Source of the DNA: Phallusia mammillata
Taxonomy: Eukaryota > Chordata > Ascidiacea > Phlebobranchia > Ascidiidae
Direction of reading: 5' to 3'
Assembly (NCBI GenBank): GCA_003260075.1
Contig: QLIY01000114.1
Coordinates: forward strand, 140,612-204,611
DNA: 64,000 nt
Position numbers and translations under genes: made by a program. This document shows, piece by piece, positions 1 through 13,100 of this stretch (the first letter of the stretch is position 1; the number at the start of each line of letters is the position of its first letter). The notes beneath the pieces are model-generated. The model saw only the letters and a program-made list of their open reading frames with translations. It had not been told where the DNA came from and did not search any database.

Positions 1-300
1 TTGTTCTTTATTTGGCTGCATACGCTGCTTTTATGCAGCGTGCCCCCCCCCCCTACAAGGCAAAATGTCCCAAAAATAGAATATGACTTCACCCATACAA
101 GTAAAACATGTACCTGGACATCGTGTGACTGTCCGTTTTATAAATTATTTTACGTTTGTTCTTTATTTGGCTGCAAACGCTGCTTTTATGCAGCGTGCAA
201 AAAAAATACCGGTTACGATTCGTGTGAAGTGTTTGCTTATGACTGTTTGCGTTTATTCGTTATGTTATATCTGAAAACGCTGCTTTAATGCAGCGTTCCA
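1..300. repeat. Palindromic CGCTGC-NNNNNN-GCAGCG motif, three copies
   Basis: The motif CGCTGCTTTTATGCAGCG (6-bp arms, 6-nt loop) occurs near 24-41 and 171-188, and a variant with a TTTAAT loop near 279-296. The first copy lies in a 42-bp segment that repeats 157-198 and ends at a C run (43-53), so it is probably an overlap duplicate. The copies near 171 and 279 look independent. No function is assigned; a hairpin-forming repeat is the simplest description. Confidence 0.55.
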
Positions 301-1231
301 AAGTGCGACGTGCAATTGGTTTGAAACACAGCATTTTATCTACTTGGTCTGCTACAGATCAAATTAGATTTATAGCATTGTGTCTTTTGGTTGGAAAGCG
401 TCTCTCAATTTTTTAAGTTGTGCAGTGTTTTCAACAAAACATGTTTATTTAAAAAAAAACTTTTTCTAGTTTTATTTATTTCATAATTATATTACTGTAT
501 ACAAATTATGCAGAAACAATCCGGTTTATTGCATAAAATAAACTGTGTGATTGCATTCAAACCGTGGCCTATATCATTTTTTAGAAAAATCGTCTGGTTA
601 ATCACATAATCCAGTTAATTGCAAAGATGTTTGACGAAATGCAAAAAAACAGAATGTTAATTTCAATGTGAAAACGTACGATTTGCAAACTTTTCTTAAA
701 GTTGGAAACGTAGATTAGGCAAGTAGAGGTGTCACAATGTATGAATAACATGTGTAGCCTACTATCTTTTAGGTTCGTATAAACTGCTGAAATCTTCATT
801 GAAACGCTTGTGTACAATTGTAACATAGTACTGACAGTGAGGAAAGTTAGGCAGTTTTGTATATTTCAGGCTGCAAAAAAGACAAAGCAAGTCACTGTAG
901 ATAAGCATCACAGAAAGTTTTTTCCCAGCTGCTGAAGTGTGAATGAGCTCTTATGTTAACAACGTGAAGGCTTATTGTTTACACAGTATTCGGTTAAGCG
1001 CATAAAGTTGTGGTATTTGATGATCTAGTAAATCAGATTGCTCTGTATTTTAAAATTGTATAATCCTTAAACAATCTGTAGAGCTCTTAAAAAGTCCCAA
1101 TTGCTGCTTTTTTGAAGAGGTTACGTTTTAAGTTTGAACATATACATAAAAAAACTGTTACAGCTGGTAAACAAATTCCTGTAGGTTTAAAATTTGTTTC
1201 GTTTAAAATCTAGTGCTATTATAAGTGGCAC
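54..1231. other. Non-coding AT-rich stretch
   Basis: Apart from the palindromes at its left edge I see no exon, RNA gene or mobile element here. Only short spurious open frames occur, with no protein-like composition or splice context. Confidence 0.5.
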
Positions 1232-1411
1232 TGGATATGTATGATGACTTATGTTAGTTGAATGGTAACTTATATATAGTAGTTGGTGTTTAGTTGATAG
1301 TGTAATGAGTAATGACCAAATGATGTAGTTTATGCTTATAAACGCCATTGGTGCTCAAATTGTTTATCAATCACTGTGTTTACCTAACGTTATGACTCAT
1401 TTAAATGGTTA

Positions 1412-1463
<52 letters not shown>

Positions 1464-2740
1464 TGGTTATATTTTGCAAAGCGCCTAGGCATGCACCGAC
1501 TTAGGGCCTTGAGTTTTGCTCACACTAATGGCTGCACTTAAATCTCCAACCACACACGTAAATGAATTTCGTTACTTTTTTAAACTTTAAAATCTACTTC
1601 ATATGATTTACACCATAAGCACACATATTGTAATTTATTCGATAAACATGTAAACGAAAATCGCAAAATAAACCAATAAGCAAAGCGCAAAAACACACAT
1701 ACAATTTACCGTGTGAATCCGCTTATTGTCGAGTGAAGCGAACTTATACTGTTTAATGTAAATTAGTTTGACTAAATTACTGTTATAATTACTGTAGCAC
1801 AGTGATGACATACAACCGCGTATTAACGTTCCTTGGCGACCATTTTGTAGGGACTTGGAACATATACTTGCATACCGCTTCCATTTTCAATATCGGGTAA
1901 TTCCTTTGTCGCGGGGTCAGGAAGAAACTCGAATTTCTGTACCAGACCGACGAGAAACATGNAAACAAAGAAGGCAATCTGTCCGGTTCGCTGTAGTATG
2001 AAAGCACACGATAACGGTAGTGAGAGAGGCCGCAACAACTGGATATATATAATGACTTATGTTAGTTGAATGGTAACTTATATATACTAGTTGGTGTTTA
2101 GTTGATAGTGTGTACACTATACTCATTATAATGAGTATGACCAAATGATGCAGTTTATGCTTATACACGCCCTTGGTGGTCAAATTGTTTAATAGCAATA
2201 TATCAATCACTGTGTTTACCTAACATTATGACTCTTTTAAATGGTCATATTTTGCAAAGCGCATAGGCATGCACCGACTTAGGGCCTTGAGTTTTGCTCA
2301 CACTATAGGCTACACTTAAATCTCCAACCACACACATAAATGAATTTCGTTACTTTTTTAAACTTTAAAATCTACTTCATACGATTTTAGACCATAAGCA
2401 CACTTATTATAATTTATTCGATAAACATGTAAACGAAAATTGCAAAATAAACCGATAAGCAAAGCGCAAAAACACACATACAATTTACCGTGTGAATCCG
2501 CTTATTGTCGAGTGAAGCGAACTTATACTGTTTAATGCAAATTAGTTTGACTAAATTACCGATATAATTACTGTAGCATAGTGATGACATACAACTGCAT
2601 ATTAACGTTCCTTTGCGACCATTTTGTAGGGACTTGGAATATATGCTTGCATACCGTTTCCATTTTCAATATCGGGTAATTCCTTTGTCGCGGGGTCAGG
2701 AAGAAACTCGAATTTCTGTACCAGACCGACGAGAAACATG
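1232..2740. repeat. Two copies of the CYP2 gene 3' flank and last exon
   Basis: 1232-1961 repeats 2042-2740 with a few per cent difference. It includes the 3' part of the last P450 exon (1823-1960, minus strand; ends KMVAKER then stop). A 51-nt C run (1413-1463) interrupts the first copy, and a single n at 1962 ends it in the middle of the exon. It is either a second haplotype or a tandem paralogue cut by assembly. The n joint and the abrupt loss of coding homology favour an assembly origin. Confidence 0.75.
2531..2536 (-). terminator. Candidate poly(A) signal of the P450 gene
   Basis: ATTAAA on the minus strand, about 66 nt past the stop codon. It is a common variant hexamer at a plausible distance; no downstream GU-rich element was verified. 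Confidence 0.4.
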
Positions 2741-4475
2741 AAAACTTCCATTCTAGCCAGCTGCTCTCCCAGACAATGACGAGGTCCAACCGAGAAAGGG
2801 ATCACGTGGTGAGACTTGACGAATCGACGTTGAGCGTCGAGGTGACGTTCCGGATTGAAGCGTTCTGGTTGGTCAAATGTCTTCGGGTCATTATGAACCG
2901 CCCAAATGTTGGGCAAAATCTGTTGTTGTTTAAGATATTGATGTTAACTCTCAGCGGCCAAGAATAGGACATGGCCACAGCATGCATCTCTAACTCTGCT
3001 TTCAATGGTATCAAGACCACTTGGTAAGCTTATGCTCAAACACGTAAGAATTAGAGGACAAATTACTTACCACTGTATCTTTGGGAATGAAAAATTCTCT
3101 TAGGGGGGGGGGGACTTGACGAATCGGCGTTGAGCGTCGAGATGACGTTCCGGGTTGAAGCGTTCTGGTTGGTCAAATGTCTTCGGGTCATTGTGAACCG
3201 CCCAAATGTTGGGCAAAATCTGTTGTTGTTTAAAATATTGATGTTAACTTTCAACGGTCAAGAATTGGACATGGTCACAGCATGCTTCTCTAACTCTGCT
3301 TTTAATGGTATCAAGACCACTTGGTAAGGTTTGCTCAAACACGTAAGAATTATAGGACAAATTACTTACCACTGTATCTTTGGGAATGAAAAATTCTCTT
3401 AGTGTTGTGTCTTCTGTCGCTAAATGTTGGAGGGAGAGAGGTACCAACGTTCGAAATCTGTACAGTTCTTCAACGAAAGCTTGAGTGTAGGGAAGTTCAC
3501 TTCGATGTGACATTGAAACGATTCCGTCATGGCCTTAAGGAAAAAGTGTTGGTTTAGCTGGTAAAAGCAATTAAATTTTGAAGGTATAACACAAATCCTA
3601 TTAAATAATTCAGCTCCTGCGCCACCTATCGAAAATTAGCTAAATGTGAGACTGACGTGAGTTGTGGTGCAAGTAGCTCTTCTTCACGTATCAGGATGAA
3701 AATCAATAGAAAAAAATGATGTTCGGTCCTGAATGCATAGGCCATGGTTGTGAAATAACGAACAATTTAATTCGCCCTGTACACTGTGCAGCATAATAGG
3801 CTACTGCAAAAGGCAGTGGTGGAACAGTTGTTGTTTGATTATTTACCAAGGACTTTTGAAATTTCCTCATACAATTTCCTTTGTTCCTCAGGGTAGTGAA
3901 GGAAACACAGGATTGCCCATCTCAGAGTGGACGTTGTCGTTTCGGTTCCAGCCATAAAAAGTTCACGAACAAATTGAAGAAGATTCTCATCCTATGTACA
4001 TATTAACACGTTTTATTTTTCACAAACCGCCGCAGTTCATGGTCAAATTCTATTTAAGCGCGATTTTGCTTGTCAAAACAAGCCCATAAAGAGCAGCTTT
4101 CCTGGTCAAAACTAGCCCAAAAAGAGCAACTGGGGGGGGGGAAAACGTACCAACACCATAACTCAAGTCAGCCGCATATTTAGCTAATTTTTGATAGGTG
4201 GCGCAAATAGCACAAATCCTATTAAATAATTCAGCTTCTGCGCCACCTATCGAAAATTAGCTAAATGTGCGACTGACGTGAGTTGTGGTGCAAGTAGTTC
4301 TTCTTCACGTATCGGGGTGAAAATCAATAAAAAAAAATGATGTTCGGTCCTAAATGCATAGGCCATGGTTGTGAAATAACGAACAATTTGATTCGTCCTG
4401 TACACTGTGTAGCATAATAGGCTACTACAAAAGGCAGTGGTGGAACAGTTGTTGTTTGATTATTTACCAAGGACT

Positions 4476-4564
<89 letters not shown>

Positions 4565-7500
4565 CCAGCCATAAAAAGCTCGCGAACAAATTGAAGAAGA
4601 TTCTCATCCTATATACATATTAACACGTTTTATTTTTCACAAAACGCCGCAGTTCATGGTCAAATTCTATTTAAGCGCGATTTCGCTTGTCAAAACAAGC
4701 CCATAAAGAGCAGCTTTCCTGGTCAAAACTGGCCTAAAAAGAGCAACTTTGCTTACAAAACTTGCCCCAAACGCACAACTCCAACCGTAAAAACTAGCCC
4801 CAAAAAGCGCAAATTAACTCGTCAAAACTAGCCTCAAAAATGCAAGTACAAAATGAGTCAAAAACTACCCAAATTTCACTGTGAATTAACTGCAGGAAAT
4901 GGCGCATGCATTACAAAATGCACGTAAAACAACCAAAGGGGGGGGGGGCTCGTCAAAACTAGCCTCAAAAATGCAACTACAAAATGAGTCAAAAACTACC
5001 TAAATTTCACTGTAAATTATCTGCAGGAAATGGCGCATGCATTACAAAATGCACGTAAAACAACCAAAAACGTTCCTCGGCTCGAAAGGCTCACTAAATT
5101 TTTGGAATTGAACGTCTTATTTAGATTGTTTGAATATACTGTACGCCTACTTACCGTGAAGCATTTCTTTTGCTTGTTGATTTCAGAAATGTAAGCATCA
5201 GTTACATCACGTAAGTTATCGCGATCAAAACTTTTCCTATGGCTTGAGATGATGTTACCAACGAAATCTGGAATAGAATACACTGGTTTTTATTTTTTCA
5301 ACTAATTTTTTTTCATATAGAAACAATATTGCGCTGGTTTCGACCGATTTTAAACCAAGACGTTTTTAAGGGGACTCGATGACCTGTACTTTGTTTAGGG
5401 TCGCCGGTTTGCAGAACGCTTCAGTGCTGATCCCAGTTATGAATTAATGTTCATCTTAACCGATTAATGGTCAAACTGGCGATCCCCAAATACAAAGCTG
5501 ATATGCAACGCCGTTTGTGATTCAATTTTAGGCGGAATTAATTACCACAAAGTCCGGTTATTTCGGTCGGTTGATCGCCGGTGCTGGCGAGGCTCTTGTG
5601 TGGGTTCGAATCCCATCGCAGTGGATTGTTCTAGCTTATGCCTTGACACATTGGGATGCTGGGTAGATCGGCTCGATTCGGTACGACGCTTGGGGGGGGG
5701 GTTCAAAACTTTTCCTATGGCTTGAGATGATGTTACCAACGAAATCTGAAATAGAATACACTGGTTTTTATTTTTTCAACTAATTTTTTTCATCTAGAAA
5801 CAATTTTGCGATGGTTTCGACCGATTTTAAACCAGGACGTTTTAAGGGGACTCGATGACTTTGTTTATGGTCGCCGGGCTGCATGAACGCTTCAGTGCTG
5901 ATCCCAGTTATAAATTAATGTTCATCTTAACTGATTCATGGTCAAACTGGCAATCCCCAACTACAAATCGAATGTACCACGGGGGTTATGATTCAATTTT
6001 AGGCGGAATTAATTACCACCAAGTCTGGGTATTTCGGTGGGTTGATCGCCGGTGCTGGCGAGGCTCTTGTGTGGGTTCGAATCCCACTACAGTAGATTGT
6101 TCTAGCTTATGCCTTGACACATTGGGATGCTGGGTAGATCGGGTTGATTTACCGAATGCATTCAATGGCGTAGTTGAGTTAATTTGAGTTTATTTCGCTT
6201 GGTGAAAGCGACACAATTACACTAAAAAAATCACCAGGCACAAAACAGATGCGCAACGTTGGAACGTTGTGGAGGGCACAATTGGTGAATGAGAGCAAAA
6301 CGCGCTGCAGCTATACACCGTCATTACAAGGCGTTAAGTAACAAAATTTGAGATTGGCGCATTGAGAGTAAAAACGACTGGGAGTATAGGACGTTTTTAA
6401 TTGTTTGTGCAGTTGGAATATTCATTCCTCTACGACCAAAAACATTCAGGGTGCTGATATAAGCACAAAATGAACTGTTTGCCCTGGGGGGGGGGAAACA
6501 CCAAAAGTGAGGTTGGCGCATTGAGAGTAAAAACGACTGGGAGTGGGACGTTTTTGATTGTTTGTGCAGTTGGAATATTCATTCCTCTACGACCAAAAAA
6601 CATTCAGGGTGCTGATATAAGCACAAAATGAACTGTTTGCCCTAAGAGTCATAGATAGCTCTGTAGGAATGGTTTCCTAAAACCTACCAAACAAATCCTT
6701 GTTTATCTTCAAAAACTTTTGCAGATTTTTATACACATAAGGTGTACGTGTAAGGAAGGGAAGAAACTGAACAGTTCGGGCCATTCTTGCAATGTCACGA
6801 TTGGATACTCTGTTGAAACAATAACGTAATAGGGGGGGGGGAATAGCTATGTAGGAATGGTTACCTAAAACTTACCAAACAAATCCTTGTGTATCTTCAA
6901 AAACTTCTGCAGATTTTTATGCACATAAGGTGTACGTGTGAGGAAGGGTAAAAACTGTATAGTTCGGGCCGTTCTTGCAATGTCACGATTGGATACTCTG
7001 TTGAAACAATAACGTAATAACAAGTATCGTATATAATGGAGAATATACTATCATACAAACTCACACCAAGACAAAGGTTTCTAAAAGCAGATAGGTGGCA
7101 CAATAAACATTGGCGATTATTTGATTCCTTAAAAAAAGGTGACCGGGGCAGGAACTTGGTCGAATGGTCCGGCGCGCCTGACCCATATACAGACATAAAA
7201 AACCCTGAGGGGGGGGGGTTAAGTATCGTATCTAATCGAAAATATACTATCATACGAACTCACACCAAGACAAAGGTTTCTAAAAGCAGATAGGTGGCAC
7301 AATCAACATTGGCGATTATTTGATTCCTTAAAAAAGGTGACCGAGTGGTCCGGCGCACTTAACCCATATACAGACATGAAAAACCCTGATCGGTATTCGT
7401 CCCAGGGAGCGTTCTGGGTATGAACCCCGTGAAAAAAAATCTGTTAGTATCCTTTCGGTAGGAAGTTTTATAACAGATAAAAATTAAAGCTAACTTAAGT

Positions 7501-10136
7501 CCTTAGATGGGGGGGGGGAAATAATTCTGTTAATATCCCTTCAGTAGGAGGTGTTATAACAGAAAAAAGTTAAAGCTAACTTAAGTCCTCCTAACTCATT
7601 TCCTGCCTAATTGCTATTATATTATCTGTGCTCTTACGCCACGTAGCAAACTTTATCCGATGTGAGTTCTTTTGTTGCTAGTTCTGCTACATAGATTACA
7701 GCCTTGTTGCAACTTACATGTTTGAAATATTTCGCATCATTTCTTGAAATTTTTCGTCGTCGTAATCAAACCTTGGGGGGGGGGCATTTCCTGCCTAATT
7801 GCTATTATATTATCTGTGCTCTTTGCGCCACGTACCGGTATTTAGCTAACTTTATCTGGTGTGAGTTCTTTTGTTGCTAGTTCTGCCACATAGATTACAG
7901 CCTTGTTGCAACTTACAGGTTTGAGATATTTCGCATCATTTCTTGAAATTTTTCGTCGTCGTAATCAAACCTTTGTCCAAATATGACGCTACATATCATG
8001 TTTGAAACAGCATTCGACAGGATAGGCTAAAAACAAGTTTAATACAGTTAAAACGGTTCGAGAAATGGCTGAATGGTATTGCATTTCGTGCTGTCCTTAT
8101 TATTGACACCTTAACCAAGCCACGATTTTGGAACAATATATATACAAAGATCTGTTCATAAGTTTAATGACGGATACAACTGCCCAAATATACGTAAACA
8201 GGGACGTACTTTATTTTATGCCATTTCACGGATGATATAGCATTTGCCGTAAGGATTTAAAAAATCATGTCGCTTTTTTCGTCTATTTGGGCCATTATTT
8301 TCGTTATTAAACCAGGGTTGGAACAAAATTTTAAGGTAATGCGTGAGCTTCTATTGACTTTTATTGTTGCATAAACAGAAAGTCGATTAATATTTTTTGT
8401 ATGTTTGCACTTTTGCAAGATAACCTCACGTTTAAACGATACGACACCGGTCTAGCATTTAAAGGCGTCGTGTCAAGTCATGCAGATTTTGGCGTGCCCG
8501 TGGTCTTGTGCAAACATTCCGAATTAGCTTTCTGTAAACAACTTTGATCACTTACGCGAATGTCAAAAGCTTTTCCTTCGACACGTTGTATGGCTTCGTT
8601 CAAATGTCCACACTCTTCTTGCACTCTTTCCTCCATACTTTTCTTACCAACACCATATCTGTAAAAGTTTTACCTTATATTATGCAATATGGAATAACGG
8701 AGGACCTTATGGAATAACGGAGGACCTAATTCCGACCAATTAGGTATTTTTACAAATGTATTAAAGCAAGTGTGGGTATAGACCAGTGGTTCCCAACCTT
8801 TCTGACTTTGTGGCACCCTATCAAAGAGATAAATAGTTTGCGGCACGCTGGCAAAACTGGGTCAATTTCATGAGGTTTCTGTATTTCAATTTACTGTATG
8901 AAACAACACAGAATGAGTTGTTCAGTAAAGCACGCGTAAATAAACGTTTTAGTGCAAGGTTAGTGTGAAATTTAGAGTTGGCTTTTTGCACAAAGTCCCT
9001 TAATATCCGGGGCGCATTTGTAAAACCTCTCGCATTTTGTTCTCATATTTTTTACTTCGTTAATGCGGATAATGAACCAGAGTTTTAATCGGGCCCGAAC
9101 CAGAAAGTACAAGCGCGAAACGCGACCCGAACCCGAATCGCTTTTAGGAAGCCCGTTTTCGTTCGAAAGTTTCCAAATGTATTCAATCACGTTTTTTTAG
9201 AAGAAACCTAAGCCCGAACCCGGCCCGAACCCATAGCTTGGCCAGACATACAAAAACTGTAAAAAAAAACTGTAACTGTAAAATCAATATTACCCAAGTT
9301 GCTTCGTTCAAGTTTAGGACTATACATAGTATGGTGCTGGATTATCGCTAAAATTGTAATGACGTAAAAAAATGTTGTACTTTAATTACATCATTATGTA
9401 CATAACTAAAAACTTAAAACCAAGACTAATAATACAAGCATAGAAAATCTTTTCTTACCCTCTTAGAGTAGTAATTCCAAATCGTCTCATTGCTTCCCAC
9501 GTTTCATCAAAAGTACGAAAAACGATGCCTTGGAGGAATTTCGTTAAAAGCGAATGTTGGGGACGACCAGAAAGAACGTCTTTGTTCTTCACTAATGCCT
9601 GGAAAAGATAAAACTCCAAATAACACCATAATCGATTTTCATAAACTATATTGTGCAAGGCCATTCTACTTCAAAACGCTGAAAACTATTGTTCAAATTA
9701 CTATTTTTTATTCCCTAAAATGTGGGTGACAAATTCCCATATTTCAAAACAGAAAAGCAAAATTCCTATTCCAAGTATTTATAGCTGTCAAGTTAAAATC
9801 CTAATTTTAACGCTATAACCACCGTCCATAACTTTAAAACTTTACCTCTTGTATTGCCTCAAAGTCGTTCAACACAACAACCTCTCTTCCTCCGACCCTT
9901 ACACCCATTATCGGTCCATACTTCTTGCCCCAATCCCGCATGGTTCTGGCGGCAAGTTTACCCCAAAATGGGACCACTCCAAGCCAAGGAATCCCTCTGG
10001 GGCCAGGAGGAAAACCCGTTGGTTTCCGGTACCAGTAGTAAATCAGCATAAACACGGCGAAGCCAAGTAAAAGCTCGGTTTGGTTCCATTTCGTGAAGTT
10101 AAGAGTCTCAAAAATGCGGTAGCCGACCAAATTCAT
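2602..10136 (-). CDS. Cytochrome P450, CYP2-like (complete, 9 exons)
   Basis: This is a microsomal haem-thiolate monooxygenase that would oxidise lipophilic substrates with electrons from P450 reductase. Minus-strand exons: 10136-9846, 9598-9459, 8658-8556, 8026-7917, 6997-6876 (alternative copy 6809-6688), 5267-5155, 3991-3847, 3533-3370, 2919-2602. All junctions are GT/AG, phases agree, and the sum is 1506 nt (501 aa), normal for CYP2. Visible motifs: N-terminal membrane anchor, proline hinge [12 protein letters not shown]-helix AGTETT (about 307-312), ExxR as ELYR (364-367), PERF, and the haem loop [12 protein letters not shown] with Cys445. The start is the first Met before the anchor. 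Introns contain overlap duplicates joined by G runs, so some exons are present twice; the model uses the copy contiguous with its splice sites. The subfamily and substrate cannot be read from sequence. Confidence 0.93.
2813..3403. repeat. Overlap duplicate at the last P450 intron, joined by a G run
   Basis: 2813-3102 and 3114-3403 are two versions of the same sequence (start of exon 9, the intron, end of exon 8) separated by 11 G at 3103-3113. They differ by scattered substitutions and small indels, as two alleles would. The truncated exon 9 copy at 3114-3219 is therefore not a separate exon. Confidence 0.85.
3595..4748. repeat. Overlap duplicate containing exon 7, with an 87-nt G run
   Basis: 3595-4131 and about 4205-4748 are allelic-looking copies. 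In the second copy roughly 108 bp of exon 7 (I-helix region) are replaced by G at 4476-4562. Here the long homopolymer stands in place of missing sequence, whereas the 10-nt run at 4132-4141 joins overlapping pieces. Confidence 0.85.
4157..4296. mobile_element. Foldback/MITE-like inverted repeat in a P450 intron
   Basis: A roughly 52-nt arm beginning near 4157 (CACCATAACTCAAGTCAGCC...) is repeated in reverse complement at about 4229-4280, with only a few mismatches around a short loop. The element would fold into a near-perfect hairpin. No target duplication was identified. The right-hand arm is also present in the other haplotype copy near 3620-3675. Confidence 0.6.
5540..5660 (+). repeat. 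tRNA-derived SINE-like fragment (allelic copy at 6010-6140)
   Basis: A Pol III B-box-like GGTTCGAATCC at 5603-5613 lies about 35 nt after an A-box-like TGGCGAGGCTC. The second haplotype copy has its B box at 6074-6084. The fragment does not fold as a full tRNA (no acceptor stem), so it is called SINE-like, not a tRNA gene. It sits in a P450 intron. Confidence 0.5.
7130..7440 (+). repeat. tRNA-derived SINE-like element, two allelic copies
   Basis: Same family as the element at 54570: a segment with a tRNA-like A box (GGTCGAATGGTCCGGCG near 7157 and a degenerate copy near 7337), then CATAAAAAACCCTGA. In the second copy this is followed by a degenerate B box GGGTATGAACCCC near 7416. The first copy is cut by the G run at 7209-7218. 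Confidence 0.5.
8784..8960 (+). mobile_element. hAT-type terminus (left end only)
   Basis: CAGTGGTTCCCAACC at about 8784 followed by TTTCTGACTTTGTGGCACCC matches the terminal inverted repeat style of hAT MITEs. No matching right end was found nearby, so the boundary at 8960 is arbitrary. It lies in P450 intron 2. Confidence 0.45.
9080..9235. repeat. CCCGAACCCGGCCCGAA dispersed repeat
   Basis: Short GC-rich runs of the form CCCGAACCC, GGCCCGAACC and AAGCCCG recur here and at about 12266, 13498-13580, 14810-14890, 15848-15900, 17920-17960, 18110-18180, 20850-21010, 51840, 53374 and 59488. The family is short (about 100-200 bp), intronic or intergenic, in both orientations and strongly diverged. 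Its source is not recognised. Confidence 0.5.
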
Positions 10137-13100
10137 TATTCTTTTATTTCAGTTAGATTCAGTTAGAACCTTTTCAATGTAAGCTTAGGTTTGAGTGTAG
10201 AAATAAAAAAATGTTTTAATCACCGAATAAGTTTAACACACAGGCGAGAAAGAAATTTGAAATCTGAATATAGCACCACCTTAGCATTTCGTCGTATAGA
10301 CTATCGGTAAATTTTCTAAAACTTATAATATTTAGATCACGAAACAGAATCTAATAAAATATTTAAAAATTGTTCTAAAATTTTTTTACAACGAGTGTTT
10401 ATTAAACCAACTTTACACACACAGGAAAGCTTGCGCGGCGCAACAAATGATTTTTAAACACTTGTTTTTTTTAATATTACTCCTTTATAGCCATAGCCAG
10501 TTGTAAAGAGTGACCCAAAAACAAACGTGCGCTTAATTAGCAAGAAGATTCAAGCCAGTATGTTAGTGTTCAACATTACAACGTTTTTTTTTCAAAAAAG
10601 CGCGAAATGCAAAAAAAATCACGAACTAATTGCTTTAATCTGAAACTTAGCGTCGCCACCGTTCTTTTTCTGTTGTGCGCACCAGCCTTCTGTGGTTATC
10701 ATTTTACCTGACGATAACAATAGACACTTTTGAAAGGTTGTTTTACACTTACAAAATAGTATCTTCTTGGGTGTTTGAAACTATGAGTTATACACCTATA
10801 AACACCTAAAAACGGTTTCCATAGGTATCGGAAACACTTTTTAATTTTGCCGTTGCCCAAACCGATCTGTATATATTTCTACAGAAGCCATCTAGGCTCT
10901 GCTAATTCATAAAACTGTGAAGTTCTGGCGCTTTTGGGAGCTTAATATATAGCAGCTTTCCACGTGCAAGACGCGTGATAGAGCCGCCTCGGTATTTGGG
11001 CTTAAGTTGAACTTGCGCAAACAACACGATGGCGACGAAGCAAAACAGGGTCGTTGCACCTATTACTCAGCATTTTGTGTGTAATGACGTAAGGGAGAGA
11101 TTTGTGCTGCGAAACGGGAGTGTTATGTAAAGCAGTGGAACTTAACCTGAATATGAATCTCGATGCACATCATTATAGGCTATATAGTTGCATTCAATTA
11201 TTCAATACAACAGGTTATATCTTACTTGTAAAATAAATCGAGTCTAATCGCATTGCTGAATTAGTGATTGTAGTTTAAGTTAATGTAACATGATGGTAAG
11301 TGTATCTAAAAGAAACGAGGCCTACGACTTTGGTACTAAAATTAAAGTCATTTTTTGCAATTATGAAGCCATGAGAATGACGGCGTTAGGGGAAATTCTG
11401 GTTTAGTGCTATAATTATTTATTTTTCCAGTCTTTTTAAAGTGAACATTTTGTCCACTCGATACAAAAACATAAAAACGCTAGCGACAATCATTTAAAAT
11501 TCCAAACCCAAATGCAGTTGTTTTTCAGAAAGTCCAGTTGGATGACGAAATCGTTAGCTAAGAAGTGGTTATAGTTTGTGTCCGACCGTATAGGCCCATG
11601 AAAATGTGGACTTTAATCCCACTGCTACAATACACGTGGAAAAATACGGCATATTTATTTGTCTATCTACCGGCGTGAATAGTGACTGATATGCAAAGCC
11701 ATAACCCCGCAGGTCGTTCAACCGTCAGAGTAAACACCTTTATTGCACTTTCGGGAGTCAAATAGTATGATCGCTCATTAACAATTGAATTGGACTCTGG
11801 TGTTATTCGACAGAGAAGCATGATGAAATATTTCAAACGCTTCCTGTCCCATAACAATTGTAACATAGGCAAATTCTCCTATCGTCTTGCGCACCTTTGG
11901 CATAGTAGATTTTGTTTAATTTGGGGCAAAGGGCATCCGCCGGTTGCGCTAGCCAGTCCGTCTTCCATGATGTTATGTTTAGTATATGTCCAATCCTTAC
12001 TGTACTAAATATACAAGCCCGATTTTAAGAAGCGCGTATGGGCCTGAAAGGTTGATTGATAAGCCAATAATAAAACAAACGTACACACAATGGACAAAAA
12101 TGAACACCGGCTCAAACAAGACAGTTAAGGGCTGTTGGACACTAGGCTATATCCCGCAACTATAGCTACCCAGCTAGGATATTTATATTTAAGAAATGAT
12201 GATCACAAAATGTAAAGTAGGCTCAAATTAGGCCTGTTTTGTTAAAAAATAAAACAAAACAAAGCCCGAACCCAATCCCAACAACCCGGCCTGACTAATA
12301 ACTTTGGTACCCCTGAGTATTGCAAAGATTTCCAAAACTACATGTTGTAAGGCGTGGATTGACGTAAGTAGTCACAAGATATCATGTTCTATGACATAAA
12401 TTTGTACCAATATAGATACACGCCCTTGTAAATACAAACGTTGATCACATGAGCATCGCAAGATGTATTGCCAATTACATCACTCCTTATTTACCAATTT
12501 CCTATTTGCTACTTATATAAGTTTTGTGCATTGAAATGTAACGCAATATTATATTTACCATCATGGGGAAATTGCTTAGGCTTAACTAGATTTGTTGAGA
12601 TTTGCATAGATTTGTACTTAAACCCAATAAGCTCAATGACCAACATTTAACAAACAAAGTGAAGTAGTACTTTAAAGCATGGACAACTCCATAGCTTTAC
12701 AATTTCAGTGTTTTTATAACTTTTAGACTGAATGATTTTGTGGAGTAGCGCTGCTGTACGTGTTTAACAATATGTGTTCTAACACTGTGAAAACAAATAC
12801 TGTCATGCACTTTAGGGGGAAGTCCAAATACTAAATTCCTAAACAAGATTTATTAAATTATTAAGTCATTCATTCTTAAATTGAGATAAATATATTTCGC
12901 CTATGCGGCATCTTCAGTTTCTAAAGATAAACACAAGTGTATCAATTGGCGACACACACATAAAAAATGCGGAAAAGTAATGTAAAAAACAGAACGTTTA
13001 AGTTACCGCAACTAAAGTCAACAACAAGTAAACTATAATAGGCATAAGGTACATTCCAGTCTTCATCCACCTATCAATCAGGATGGAGATTCTGGTTTAA

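Larger units (their letters stand above)
4826..8026. repeat. Series of overlap duplicates through the P450 introns
   Basis: Successive joints at G runs 4938-4948, 5692-5701, 6486-6495, 6832-6841, 7209-7218, 7509-7518 and 7775-7784 each restart inside the preceding sequence. Pairs are 4826-4937/4949-5068, 5226-5691/5702-6160, 6344-6485/6496-6650, 6645-6831/6842-7020, 7020-7208/7219-7390, 7430-7508/7519-7590 and 7591-7774/7785-7975. Copies differ by substitutions and small indels only. They duplicate parts of exons 4, 5 and 6 but add no coding information. Confidence 0.85.

Noticed and set aside
1332..1541. Open frames with long poly-Pro or poly-Gly tracts (also at 4324, 14358, 15215, 15276, 15287, 19666, 59069, 62189)
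   Set aside because: The tracts are translations of the artificial G/C runs; the flanking residues have no common frame or domain on both sides, except the GIY-YIG fragment, which is called separately without the tract.
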